Positions 8,516 through 16,812 of a stretch of 57,127 nt of DNA are shown here, piece by piece. Each line of letters starts with the position of its first letter. Within the stretch, counting starts at the first letter, position 1. This DNA is from an uncultured Myxococcales bacterium (lineage in GTDB: Bacteria > Myxococcota_A > UBA9042), in contig CAIYWC010000066.1 of NCBI GenBank assembly GCA_903929795.1, positions 1 to 57,127 on the forward strand, in the 5' to 3' direction. Made by a program: the position numbers and the translations under genes. The notes under the pieces are model-generated. The model worked only from the letters and a program-made list of their open reading frames with translations. It did not search any database and was not told the DNA's origin.

Positions 8516-9421
8516 ATGATGACCGCCCGCGTTTTCATCCTTCTTTCGCTGCTGCTCAGCGCTTTTGCCGCGAACCTCGCGCAGGCGCAGGCGCGCACGT
8601 ACGTGTGCCCGGTCGACGGCGCGCGCGTTGTGCAAGTCGGCGGCGACGGGCAGCCGGCGCCCAAAATGTACTCGGATTTTGAAGTGCCTACAGAAGCCTA
8701 CGCCAACCGCATCGTCGCCTGTCCGTCGTGTGGGTACGCGCAATGGGCCGCGGAATTCGAGCGCCCGGTCGATGGCAGCATCGTGACCTACACGCAGCAG
8801 AACCTGAAACCGGACGCGCGTCGCGTCGTCGAGCCGCGTATCGCTTGGAAGCACTTCATCGACCTGCTGCATTTTCGCCGCGTTCCGCCGCGCGAACAGG
8901 TCACAGCGCTGCTGTACTACACCTACGTGTTGAAGCGCGCGCGGCCGGGCGGCGGTCAGGACTACGCGCTGGAGATGCAAATCAAACAGGTGCGCGCGGA
9001 AGTGCTGAACCTGCTGTTCGCGGCGCTCAAGGACGATCCGCCCCGGTCGGAGCGCGCGCGGCTGGAGTGGCTCTACCTGTCGGGCGAGTTGATGCGGCTG
9101 ACCGGCGACCCGAAACGCGCCTTGCCGCTGCTGGATGACGTCTGCGGGCTGAAGGAAACGGCCGGGCATCTCGTGGGCAACTTGGCCTGCGAGATGGCAG
9201 ATCGCGCGCGGCGCGGCGAGTGTTTCGAGGACTACCAAGGCGGATTCGTGGACGTGACGACGGCCAAACCGCCGGTCAAGGCCGCCCCGTTGCCGGAGCC
9301 GCCCACGCCGACCAAGGCGGCGCCGGTCAAGGCCGCCCCGCTGCCGCCGATGGAGCGCGCCGCGCCGCCGCGGGGTGCGAGTGAGGCCGGCGCGCCGCCG
9401 CCGCCGCCGATTCCCCGGTAG
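8516..9421 (+). CDS. Exported zinc-ribbon-like protein with Pro/Ala-rich tail
   Basis: 301 residues from ATG 8516, with GGAG 6 nt upstream and TATCCT (8482-8487) as a possible -10. A cleavable signal peptide ends near AQAQA (about residue 25). Two Cys motifs follow, YVCPVDG and VACPSCGYAQW, separated by about 40 residues with a conserved-looking PTEAY between them. This arrangement recalls DUF2225-type zinc-ribbon proteins. A helical region of about 150 residues, possibly TPR-like, comes next, then a tail of about 60 residues with repeated KAAPLP units and polyproline. Probably periplasmic or cell-surface. Function unknown. Confidence 0.7.
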   Translation: MMTARVFILLSLLLSAFAANLAQAQARTYVCPVDGARVVQVGGDGQPAPKMYSDFEVPTEAYANRIVACPSCGYAQWAAEFERPVDGSIVTYTQQNLKPDARRVVEPRIAWKHFIDLLHFRRVPPREQVTALLYYTYVLKRARPGGGQDYALEMQIKQVRAEVLNLLFAALKDDPPRSERARLEWLYLSGELMRLTGDPKRALPLLDDVCGLKETAGHLVGNLACEMADRARRGECFEDYQGGFVDVTTAKPPVKAAPLPEPPTPTKAAPVKAAPLPPMERAAPPRGASEAGAPPPPPIPR

Positions 9422-9548
9422 TCGCCTCGCCATCCCTGCCCGGATTCTCAGCGTCTTTGGGCGTCGCGTCCCCGCGCGTCGGAGGCAAACTTGCCGCCGT
9501 CGCCGGCGTCGTCAACAATGCCAGCGGCGTTTTCGCCCCGAGGTTCAC

Positions 9549-10421
9549 ATGACCCGCATCCGCAAAGCCGTCATCCCCGCCGCCGGCATGGGCACCCGCT
9601 TTTTGCCCGCCACCAAGGCGATTCCCAAGGAAATGCTGCCGATCGTCAACAAACCATCGATCCAGCTCATCGTCGAGGAAGCCGCGGCCGCGGGCATCGA
9701 GCAGGTTGTCATCGTGACCGGGCGCGGCAAAACCGAGATCGTGGACCACTTTGACGCCCACCCGGCGCTGGAGGATCTGCTGCGGCGCGGTGGCAAGGAA
9801 GCGCTGCGCCAGGAGGTGATTCGCCCGACGCAACTTGTGAAACTTTCAACGGTTCGCCAGCAGCGGCCGCTGGGACTGGGCCACGCCATCCTGTGCGCGC
9901 GCGAGCTGATCGGCGACGAGCCGTTCGTGGTCTTCCTGCCCGACGATCTGGTCGACGCCGAGGTGCCGTGCGCACGCCAGCTGATGGACGTGTACGATGT
10001 GACGGGCAAGTCCGTGCTGGCATTGATGAATGTCTCGCGCTCCGAGACGTCGCAATACGGCATCGCGGCGGGCGACGTCGATTCAGCGGATCCGCGGCTG
10101 CTGCACATCAAGACGCTCGTGGAGAAGCCGTCGGCCGAGGATGCGCCGTCGACGATGGCGGTGGTCGGCCGCTACGTGCTGACGCCGGACGTTTTTGACT
10201 ATCTGGCGCGGACAAACCCGGGTCGCGGCGACGAAATTCAGCTGACCGATGCACTCGCGGCGATGGCGGCGGATAGCGGGCTGCACGGCTGGCTGTTCGA
10301 CGGCGAACGCTTTGACGCCGGCGATGTCGGTGGCTATCTGCTGGCAAACCTGAATTGGGCGCGAAAAACGCCGCGTTTGTGGGATCTGGTGCAGGCGTAC
10401 GTGAAGTCACACCACCGCTAG
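9549..10421 (+). CDS. galU: UTP--glucose-1-phosphate uridylyltransferase
   Basis: 290 residues, the usual GalU length. The ATG at 9549 has GAGG (9540-9543) 5 nt upstream. The nucleotide-binding start AAGMGTRFLPATKAIPKEML (11-30) is classic GalU, followed by FLPDDLVD, VEKPSAED, a GRGDEIQLTDAL segment and FDAGDVGGYL. It makes UDP-glucose from UTP and glucose-1-phosphate in the cytoplasm, supplying glycan and polysaccharide synthesis, which suits the many membrane glycosyltransferases in the window. A hairpin follows the stop codon. Confidence 0.96.
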   Translation: MTRIRKAVIPAAGMGTRFLPATKAIPKEMLPIVNKPSIQLIVEEAAAAGIEQVVIVTGRGKTEIVDHFDAHPALEDLLRRGGKEALRQEVIRPTQLVKLSTVRQQRPLGLGHAILCARELIGDEPFVVFLPDDLVDAEVPCARQLMDVYDVTGKSVLALMNVSRSETSQYGIAAGDVDSADPRLLHIKTLVEKPSAEDAPSTMAVVGRYVLTPDVFDYLARTNPGRGDEIQLTDALAAMAADSGLHGWLFDGERFDAGDVGGYLLANLNWARKTPRLWDLVQAYVKSHHR

Positions 10422-10430
10422 GCCGGAGTC

Positions 10431-10467
10431 GTGGGTCAGGTTGACTTCGTCCCGAACCTGACCGCAC
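10431..10467 (+). terminator. Hairpin after galU (weak terminator or regulatory stem)
   Basis: GGTCAGGTT (434-442) pairs perfectly with AACCTGACC (455-463), and GTG/CAC extends the stem past one bulged base. The loop is 12 nt. No T tract follows, so intrinsic termination is doubtful. Confidence 0.35.
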
Positions 10468-10496
10468 TTGCCAGCATGGTCGCGGCCAGTTAGCAT
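10468..10496 (+). promoter_or_regulatory. Putative promoter of the tandem barrel operon
   Basis: TTGCCA at 10468-10473, a 17-bp spacer, then TAGCAT at 10491-10496. An in-frame GTG at 10506 lies 9 bp after the -10 (which would be leaderless), and GTG 10539 would have a leader of about 36 nt. Confidence 0.4.
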
Positions 10497-10538
10497 CCGT
10501 GTGCCGTGGGCCAGAGCCCGCTCAAGCTGAGACACTGC

Positions 10539-11405
10539 GTGGACTTGACCCACCCGAGCCATCATCGCCTAGCTGACCGACTGAGGGCCGCGCGTAACGC
10601 GTTGGCGTTGTTGGTGGTCTTGCTCGCGACGGGCGCTTCGACTGCCGCACAGGCCGCCGAAAGCGACGCCGATCCGACGGCGGCGGAGGCAGACGCGGTC
10701 CAGACGGCGCCGGGCGAGGCCGTGACCGCGGAAGGCGCCGAGGCCGCCCGCAGCCACACGCTGACGCGCGAGCTGGCTGAACAGGGCGAGAGCGAGTTGA
10801 ACAAGGCCGTGCGCGTTTTCCAGCAGCGCTACCTGGTCAAGCGCCACCGCGTCGAGCTGCAGTTGGGCGGCTCGATGACGGTCAATGATCCGATGGTCAC
10901 GCATTTCGCCGGCGACGCGGGCCTCTTCTTCCATTTCACCGACCAGATTGCGGTTGGCATCACGGCGTCCAAGTATGCCGCGAGCGATTCCAGCGCCGCC
11001 AACGCGGTGGAGAGCAATTTCGGCCTGTTCGCAGAGCGTTCGCACTTGCAAGCCGGCGGGATGCTGGAAGCACAATGGGCGCCTTTGTTCGGCAAATTCG
11101 CGGTGTTCGGTCTGGGCGTCGTTCAAGTGGACGGCTACCTGATCGCCGGCGCAGGCGCCCAGCGCACCACGCGCGGCACGGACCTGAAGATCGCCGGCGA
11201 GCTGGGCATCGGCCTGCGGCTGCACCTGCTGCGCTGGCTGTCGCTGTCGGCGGACGTGCGCGACCTCGCCTATCAGGAAACGTTCCAGAGCTGCGACAGC
11301 ACGAGCGCTGGCGTTTGTGGCCCGACGATCATGAATCAGGTCTTCACCGGCCTGCGCATCGGCATCTGGATTCCGCCCACGTTCACCTACAGGTTCCCGC
11401 GATGA
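10539..11405 (+). CDS. Outer-membrane beta-barrel protein (myxobacterial type), first of pair
   Basis: 288 residues from GTG 10539; GTG 10506 is an in-frame alternative and would be leaderless. A signal peptide ends near TAAQAAE, followed by an acidic/Ala-rich stretch to about residue 75. A beta-barrel of alternating hydrophobic strands then starts at HRVELQLGGSMTVND and ends in an IWIPPTFTYRF strand with a terminal aromatic residue, as expected for Bam-dependent insertion. The pattern fits the outer-membrane beta-barrel family that in Myxococcus includes the gliding or adventurous-motility proteins GltA, GltB and CglE. That assignment comes from memory of the family pattern. Overlaps the next paralogue by ATGA. 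Confidence 0.78.
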   Translation: MDLTHPSHHRLADRLRAARNALALLVVLLATGASTAAQAAESDADPTAAEADAVQTAPGEAVTAEGAEAARSHTLTRELAEQGESELNKAVRVFQQRYLVKRHRVELQLGGSMTVNDPMVTHFAGDAGLFFHFTDQIAVGITASKYAASDSSAANAVESNFGLFAERSHLQAGGMLEAQWAPLFGKFAVFGLGVVQVDGYLIAGAGAQRTTRGTDLKIAGELGIGLRLHLLRWLSLSADVRDLAYQETFQSCDSTSAGVCGPTIMNQVFTGLRIGIWIPPTFTYRFPR

Positions 11406-12145
11406 TGCAGCCTGGTCACACGATTGCCCGCAAGCTGCTGCCGTTTTTCGGCGTGGCGCTGGCTATGCTGTCGGCGACCACCGCGCTGACGCCGCTGGCC
11501 CATGCCGACGACGTGCTGGAGAACGCCCCGGTCACGCGCCGCGCGCTGCAGTACCGCGCCGGCCGCCAGGAGCTGGGGCTGATCTTCAACGCGACGCTGG
11601 GCGACCCGTACACGCGCAACCTGCTGCCCGGAATTCGCTACGATTACCATGTCCTGGAGTGGCTGTCCGTCGGCGCTGACCTGATGTACGGCATCCCGGT
11701 CGTCACCAGCACCGCCGATCAGGTGCTCGCCAAGGTGCGCGTCAGCAATCCGAGCTTCGCCATGGAGCCGTCGTCCATTTCCTACATGGCGACCGCGCAC
11801 GTGCAAGCCGCGCCGCTCGTTGGCAAATTTGTCGCGTTCGGCTCGCTGCCCATCCAGTTTGACCTGCACGCCACGCTGTCGTTTGGCATCGCCGGGCTGA
11901 CGGGCGGACCGGCCATCAACACCGCGCAGACCAGCGCGACGATTGCCCCGGGCATCGGCGGCGGCTTTCGGCTGTTCTTCTCCAAGTTCCTCGCGCTCAA
12001 CGTCGATCTTGCGGACGTCTACATGAAGCGGACGCTGGCGGTTACGCGCTTTGGCCAAGCGCCGGACCCAATCTTCAGCAGCAACCTGCTGTTCAGCGGC
12101 GGCATCTCGTTTTTCCTGCCGCCGAACCTGAAGCGCGCCGACTGA
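11402..12145 (+). CDS. Outer-membrane beta-barrel protein (myxobacterial type), second of pair
   Basis: 247 residues. The ATG at 11402 overlaps the previous stop (ATGA), so the two are translationally coupled. A signal peptide ends at about AHADD. The barrel follows, with strands such as QELGLIFNATLGDPY, LLPGIRYDYHVLEWLSVGAD and FALGS-like segments, and ends in GGISFFLPPNLKRAD. It shares layout with the upstream gene (a strand-rich barrel with a 'local genome' of a VGxFxxFG strand), so the pair probably arose by duplication. Likely forms a small outer-membrane barrel or complex. The structured repeat copy 2 follows. Confidence 0.78.
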   Translation: MMQPGHTIARKLLPFFGVALAMLSATTALTPLAHADDVLENAPVTRRALQYRAGRQELGLIFNATLGDPYTRNLLPGIRYDYHVLEWLSVGADLMYGIPVVTSTADQVLAKVRVSNPSFAMEPSSISYMATAHVQAAPLVGKFVAFGSLPIQFDLHATLSFGIAGLTGGPAINTAQTSATIAPGIGGGFRLFFSKFLALNVDLADVYMKRTLAVTRFGQAPDPIFSSNLLFSGGISFFLPPNLKRAD

Positions 12146-12225
12146 GGACCTGGGACAGACCTGCTGTCAGCTGGGCCGCCAGGCGCGCCCGCCTGACGCG
12201 ATGCGCGCGGCGACACGATACACTT

Positions 12226-12353
12226 CGACCGAAGTTCGAGATCAAACCTCGTTCATCCGCGGCGTGCCACCGGAGGTGCACGCTCGTGGATCCAGTCCGA
12301 AATGCAACGGTCTGACCGGGAGAATTTGGTGTTGGAGATAGGTCAGCGTGTTT
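12226..12353 (+). repeat. Structured intergenic repeat, copy 2
   Basis: About 128 bp, by eye roughly 80% identical to the copy at 28231-28358. Hairpin 1 is GCGTGC (262-267) with GCACGC (277-282) and an ACC/GGT inner stem. Hairpin 2 is CTGACC (312-317) with GGTCAG (341-346). The core CCGAAATGCAAC (298-309) is identical in the copies at 28231 and 55904. It lies between convergent genes (barrel protein ending 12145, glycosyltransferase ending 12442). Confidence 0.8.
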
Positions 12354-12441
12354 AGATCGACTCGATCGACCCATTTTGTCACACGCCCGAGGGGCGCCAG
12401 CCCGAACAACTCGGCTTTCCAAGCCTGGCAATCAGCTGATT

Positions 12442-14151
12442 TCAAGGCATTTTCGCGTGCAGCCTGGCCGACGCCGCGCGGTGTTGCGCCGCCTCCGCCG
12501 CCAGCCCTTGCAGTTCGAGCGCCTGTGCGGCGATCGCGTGGGCTTCGCTGTAGCGCTCCGCAATGCGTACCTGGTCCGTCCGCACGGCGCGCGGCCAGTC
12601 CGCCAGGTCCGACGGCTCGCCGCGCAGGTAACACGCCATCGCCGCCGCCACGCCGGCGTGGTCCTGTTGCTCCGCGGCGCGGCGCAGCTGCGGCAGCGCC
12701 CAGAATTGCCAGGCCACGGCGTGGTCCACCGCGCGCGTCGGCGCCACCGCGTCCGGCAGCGGCCGAAACAGCACAGCGGTCAGCAGCGCCACCGGCACCA
12801 GCCACGCGAGCGCAAGCGCGCGCCGTTCCAGCCAAAGCTGGTGCAGCCCGTCGATACCCAGCGCCGCCAGCGGCAGCAGTGCCGCCAGCAGCCCCAGCCG
12901 GTAGCGCGACAACGGCTGCAGCAGCAACAACGGCAAGATCTGCACCGCCGCCAGCACCACCAGCGACCGCGCCCGCCGCTGCCGGACAGCCCGCACCGCG
13001 CCCACCAGCCCCAGCGGCAACACCACGGCGAAGTCGATGGGCAGCAGCCACAGGATCGGCGCGTGCTGGCGGTAAAACGCGAAGCTGGCGTTGTTGGGAA
13101 TCTCGAAATTGTGCAATAGTGCCGCGAGCTTGGTGAATTCCAGCGCCAACAAGTGCGGTTGCGCCTGCAGCGTCGCCCACGCCAGCGCCAACGGCGCCCC
13201 GCCTGACTGCACAAGAAGCCGCGCGATCACCGGGGCGTCCAGGACCAGGCCCTGCCACGGATCGGCGCCGGGCGCGTTCGCCGCGGCAAAGGCAAAAACC
13301 CCGCCGCCCGCCAGCGCCAGCGGCGGTACGCCGACCAGCCCGTTGCGCAGCGCCAGCAGCCCCAACGGCACCGCCAGGCCAGCCAGCCAGCCAGCCAGCC
13401 GCGCCAGCCGCGTTGGTCGGGGCCAGAGCGACGCCAGCGCGAGCGCGAGGACAAACGGCGCGATCGCCGCCCGCGTCAGCACGGCCAGCCCCGCCGCCAG
13501 GCCGAGGCCCGCGTACGCGCGCCACTGCACCGCCGCGCGCGCGACCGCCCATTGCCGCACCAGCAGCCAAACCGTCGTCACCGCCAGCGTCTCGCGCAGC
13601 AGCAGCGATTCGTAATACGCCAGCGGCCCGCACAGCGTCGCCAGCAGGCCAGAGAGGATCGCCACACGCACGCCGATCAGCCGCCGCGTCGCGTCCATCA
13701 ACAGCCAAAGGCCCAGCAGGCCCAGCAGCGCCTGTAGCGCAAACGCAAGCAGCGGCGACGGCCCGACCAGCGCGTACCAGCCCGCCAGCAGGTACGGAAA
13801 CAGCGGCTCCTGGTAAAACCGCGCGCCGCCTTGCCAGTTTTGCCACAGCGCCTGGGCCGCAGCGTCGGACGGCTGGCGCGCGAGCGGGTCGTCCGGCCGC
13901 AGCTGCCGCCACTGCGCCGCCACGTCGCGTTGCCACCCGGTCAACGGCCGCTGCGGCTGGCGCGACAGCAGGTCGCCGTGCGCGATGTGCTGCGCCCACT
14001 GGTCAAACGCGAACATGTCGGAGTCCGGCCACTGCTGCTGCGCCAGCGCGGGCGAATCGACGAGCTGCGCCAAGTGCCCCAGCCGCACGCAGGCAAACAG
14101 TAACAGCACGAGGAGCTGGGCGCGGCGGTGAAGCGGGTCGGCGGGAAACAT
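12442..14151 (-). CDS. GT-C-type membrane glycosyltransferase (PMT/ArnT-like)
   Basis: 569 residues with about 11-12 membrane segments. The first loop carries an acidic motif (QQWPDSDMFAFDQWAQ, about 40-55), and the segment RFYQEPLFPYLLAGWYALVG is typical of the dolichyl-phosphate-mannose/undecaprenyl-phosphate-sugar dependent GT-C family (glycosyltransferase family 39/83). A soluble C-terminal region of about 110 residues follows the last membrane segment and looks helical. It would transfer a lipid-linked sugar to an acceptor on the outer face of the inner membrane. It starts 3 nt after the flippase stop, so the two form an operon and probably act in one glycan pathway. Donor and acceptor are unknown. 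Confidence 0.82.
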   Translation of the reverse strand: MFPADPLHRRAQLLVLLLFACVRLGHLAQLVDSPALAQQQWPDSDMFAFDQWAQHIAHGDLLSRQPQRPLTGWQRDVAAQWRQLRPDDPLARQPSDAAAQALWQNWQGGARFYQEPLFPYLLAGWYALVGPSPLLAFALQALLGLLGLWLLMDATRRLIGVRVAILSGLLATLCGPLAYYESLLLRETLAVTTVWLLVRQWAVARAAVQWRAYAGLGLAAGLAVLTRAAIAPFVLALALASLWPRPTRLARLAGWLAGLAVPLGLLALRNGLVGVPPLALAGGGVFAFAAANAPGADPWQGLVLDAPVIARLLVQSGGAPLALAWATLQAQPHLLALEFTKLAALLHNFEIPNNASFAFYRQHAPILWLLPIDFAVVLPLGLVGAVRAVRQRRARSLVVLAAVQILPLLLLQPLSRYRLGLLAALLPLAALGIDGLHQLWLERRALALAWLVPVALLTAVLFRPLPDAVAPTRAVDHAVAWQFWALPQLRRAAEQQDHAGVAAAMACYLRGEPSDLADWPRAVRTDQVRIAERYSEAHAIAAQALELQGLAAEAAQHRAASARLHAKMP

Positions 14152-14154
14152 GGG

Positions 14155-15687
14155 CTAGTCGTTCTCCACGCCCAGGCGCTGCGCGGCGAGATACCACGCG
14201 GTGAAGGCAGCAACCGCATGAAAGATGACGCAAATAATCGCGACGGTCATCAGCTCGCGGCCCGTGCGCACCGCGCGCAGCCCGGACAGCGCCAGACCGG
14301 CCAGCAACGCCGGCAGCACCGCGATGGCAAACCGCCACAGGCGACCGCGGGCGAAATGCAGCGGATTCATGCGCAAATCCCGGCACATCGTCCATGGCGC
14401 CCGCCAGCCGATGGTCAGCACGTGGGCCAAGCCGATCGCCGCGACCGCGCCGCCGAGCCCCCACGGGCCGATCAGCCCGAGGCACAAGATCACCGCGAGC
14501 ATCAGCTCCGCCGCGCCGACCGGCCCCAGGTGGCTGTCCATCCCCACCGTCACGAGGTACCGCACCGCGACCACGCTCGTCACTGCAAACGGCAGCAGCA
14601 CCGCGACGCCCAGTCCCAAGCCGATCGGCGGCGTGACGTCCAGCCAATCCGCCAGCACCCGCGTGCCGAGCACGCCCCACAGCACCGTCAGGCTGCCCAC
14701 GACCGCCAGCGCCGCGTCCGTGCCGCGCCGGACCAGCCAGCGTCGCTCGATGCGCGGCGTCGAAACGCCCAGCCGGCGAAACCGACTGAAGATGACGCCG
14801 CCGAGCTGCAGCGACGTCCCCGCCATCAGCCGGCACGCGCCCGCCGCGACCGCGAGCACCGCCGCCAACTCCACGCCATGCACCAGCGCCACAACGACGA
14901 CCGCGACGTCAAAAGTCAGCAGGAACGGCGTCGACTGGGTCGCCTCAAGCGCGCCGTGGGCGTAGAGCGTCCGGCCCGTGCGCAGATCCAGGTCATCCAG
15001 CGTCGGCAGCCAGCCCGGTCCCGCCTGCCGCAGCGCCAGCAGCAGCGCCACGCCCCACGCGCCGACGATGAGCAGCTCCAACACGCCCAGCGTCCGCAGG
15101 CTCAGCCCGCCCATCGCCACGGCGAAGCACACGAGCACTTCCAGCAGCGTCCGCGCGCCGCGCACCGCCGACAACTCGCTCGCCAGCCCAGCCGACAGCA
15201 CCGCGGACTGCCAGGCCGACATCGACGCCTGGGCCGCCAGACGCAGGCCCGTCAGCATCACATAGGCCGTCGCGTCCGCCGCGATCGCCGGCTCGATGCC
15301 CAGCGCCGCCACCAACGCGTCCGCGCGCAGGGTCAGGACCGCCGCCATCGCCAGGCCCAGCGCCGACAGCAGCAACCAGCCCATCAGCACGACACGCCGC
15401 AGCCGCACCGTGTCGTCTACGCGCACCGCCGCCAGCAGCATCCGCGTCACCGTTGCCGAAAACGCGCGCAGCGGCCACTCCAGCAGGCTCGCGAGCGCCG
15501 TCGCCGTCACGACAACGCCAAACCGCGTGTCGCCCAGCACCGTCCACAACAGCGGCGTCAGGACGGCAAACGCCACGAGCCGCACAGCCGCGGTGTCAAA
15601 AAACGCCAGCAGGCGCTCCGACAGCGTCGCCGGCCGCATGGGCAGCGGCAGGGTCGTGGCATCGAGCAGCGGCGGCGTCAGGATCAT
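14155..15687 (-). CDS. MATE/Wzx-like polysaccharide flippase
   Basis: 510 residues. The ATG at 15687 (MILTPPLLD) has GAGG 5 nt upstream; the open frame upstream of it is not protein-like. About 12-14 membrane segments are spread along the whole length, as in the MVF/Wzx (polysaccharide transport) superfamily, with short Arg-rich cytoplasmic loops such as RFRRLGVSTPRIERRW. It would flip a lipid-linked glycan across the inner membrane. Coupled to the GT-C enzyme downstream. Divergent from the thioesterase gene. Confidence 0.75.
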   Translation of the reverse strand: MILTPPLLDATTLPLPMRPATLSERLLAFFDTAAVRLVAFAVLTPLLWTVLGDTRFGVVVTATALASLLEWPLRAFSATVTRMLLAAVRVDDTVRLRRVVLMGWLLLSALGLAMAAVLTLRADALVAALGIEPAIAADATAYVMLTGLRLAAQASMSAWQSAVLSAGLASELSAVRGARTLLEVLVCFAVAMGGLSLRTLGVLELLIVGAWGVALLLALRQAGPGWLPTLDDLDLRTGRTLYAHGALEATQSTPFLLTFDVAVVVVALVHGVELAAVLAVAAGACRLMAGTSLQLGGVIFSRFRRLGVSTPRIERRWLVRRGTDAALAVVGSLTVLWGVLGTRVLADWLDVTPPIGLGLGVAVLLPFAVTSVVAVRYLVTVGMDSHLGPVGAAELMLAVILCLGLIGPWGLGGAVAAIGLAHVLTIGWRAPWTMCRDLRMNPLHFARGRLWRFAIAVLPALLAGLALSGLRAVRTGRELMTVAIICVIFHAVAAFTAWYLAAQRLGVEND

Positions 15688-15755
15688 CCAACCTCGGGGC
15701 AACAGCCGCCGATGCTGCCATACGCCGCGAAATTCGGCCAGATTCGCGGCGCGCC

Positions 15756-15783
15756 TTGACCCCGTGCCGCCGCTGCGTACCAT
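15756..15783 (+). promoter_or_regulatory. Putative promoter of the thioesterase gene, leaderless geometry
   Basis: TTGACC at 15756-15761, a 16-bp spacer, then TACCAT at 15778-15783. The start codon at 15793 is only 9 bp past the -10, so the transcript would begin at or within a few bases of the ATG. Confidence 0.5.
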
Positions 15784-15792
15784 GCGCGCCCC

Positions 15793-16557
15793 ATGCCGAC
15801 TCCGCCCATACCCGCCAGCCTGACTTTCACCGTTCGCGGCGATGAATTGGACCGGACCGGCGCTGTCGGCGCGGCGCAACTGCTGCGCTACCTGGAAAAT
15901 GGCCGTTGGCAGGCGACGCTGGCCGCGGACAATGGCATGGCGGCGCTGTTCACGCACGGCCGCAAGATGGTCGTGCGGGCGCAGCGCATGCGCGTGGACG
16001 CGCCGGTGCGGTGGGGCGAGGAGTTGACGCTGCTGACGTGGCTGGCGCGCGCGGGGCGAACGAGCGTGGACATCGCGCACCGGCTGACGCGGCTGTCCGA
16101 CGGCGCGCTGGTGGCGGACGCTGTGCTGACGGGCGTGCAGATCGACGACGCAGGCCGGCCGACGCCGCTGCCGGAGGAAGTCGCAAGGCTGGTGGGTGGT
16201 CCGGCGCTGGACCCCGCGCTGCTGGCCGTGGCGCTCGCGCCAACGTTGCCGCCCGATGCCTGGAGCTGGCCGCAGACGATTCGGCCGAGCCAGACGGACC
16301 TGTTTCGCCACGTAAACCATTCGCGTTACGTTGACCTGTTCGAGGACGCGCGGTGGTTCATGGAGCGCGCCAACGGCATCCCGGACTGGCAGCCCAAGCG
16401 GCCGCTGGCGCTGGTTGCGCTGGAATACCGACGCGAGGCCAAGGCCGGCGACGACGTGCGCGTGCAGCTGCGGGCGCGCGATTCGGCGACGCTGGAGGCC
16501 GTGCTGCTGCGCGACGCGGAGATCCTGACCCGCGCGGCGCTTCAGGTACGCGACTAG
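15793..16557 (+). CDS. Double-hotdog acyl-ACP thioesterase-like protein
   Basis: 254 residues with no signal peptide. Two hotdog halves are visible. The first starts FTVRGDELDRTGAVGAAQLLRYLENGRW, about residues 10-37. The second starts QTIRPSQTDLFRHVNHSRYVDL (about 158-179), where the HVNHSRY segment matches the Asn/His active-site motif of FatA/FatB and 4-hydroxybenzoyl-CoA-type thioesterases. It should hydrolyse an acyl-ACP or acyl-CoA in the cytoplasm. Length fits the bacterial acyl-ACP thioesterase family. It has no Shine-Dalgarno, and the promoter lies directly before the ATG. Confidence 0.8.
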   Translation: MPTPPIPASLTFTVRGDELDRTGAVGAAQLLRYLENGRWQATLAADNGMAALFTHGRKMVVRAQRMRVDAPVRWGEELTLLTWLARAGRTSVDIAHRLTRLSDGALVADAVLTGVQIDDAGRPTPLPEEVARLVGGPALDPALLAVALAPTLPPDAWSWPQTIRPSQTDLFRHVNHSRYVDLFEDARWFMERANGIPDWQPKRPLALVALEYRREAKAGDDVRVQLRARDSATLEAVLLRDAEILTRAALQVRD

Positions 16558-16812
16558 CCGATAATCCGTAGAACTTTCAGTAGCTTGCCGCGACAGCCGC
16601 TGACTGGTTCGCCGTGCCGCTTTTTGCCACAGCCTCCGCCGCTTGCGTTTGGCGCGAATCTGCATGGGCGGCCGCGCGCAGAGCAGCAGAAAACTTTGCA
16701 CTTTTTGCCACGCGATTATCGTCACCCGCAGGACCGCGTGCTGCGCAATGGGCATGGGCAAAACGGTCAACTGCGGCGGACGTCGCGCAAACGCTGAATT
16801 GGAGGTGTGGAG
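16558..16812 (+). other. Non-coding spacer with an 11-bp direct repeat
   Basis: 255 bp before the M23 peptidase. CTTTTTGCCAC occurs at 16620-16630 and again at 16701-16711, 81 bp apart. No convincing -35/-10 pair was found. A sigma-54-like GG...GC pair (near 16650-16665) has a 9-base rather than 10-base gap and was rejected. Possible regulator binding sites. Confidence 0.35.

Noticed and set aside
14128..15759. Plus-strand open frame of 543 codons over the flippase
   Set aside because: His/Gln/Arg low-complexity antisense frame; the minus frame has clear membrane segments and a ribosome site.
16645..16670. Sigma-54-like TTGGCGCG...TGCA before the M23 gene
   Set aside because: The GG to GC gap is nine bases, not ten.
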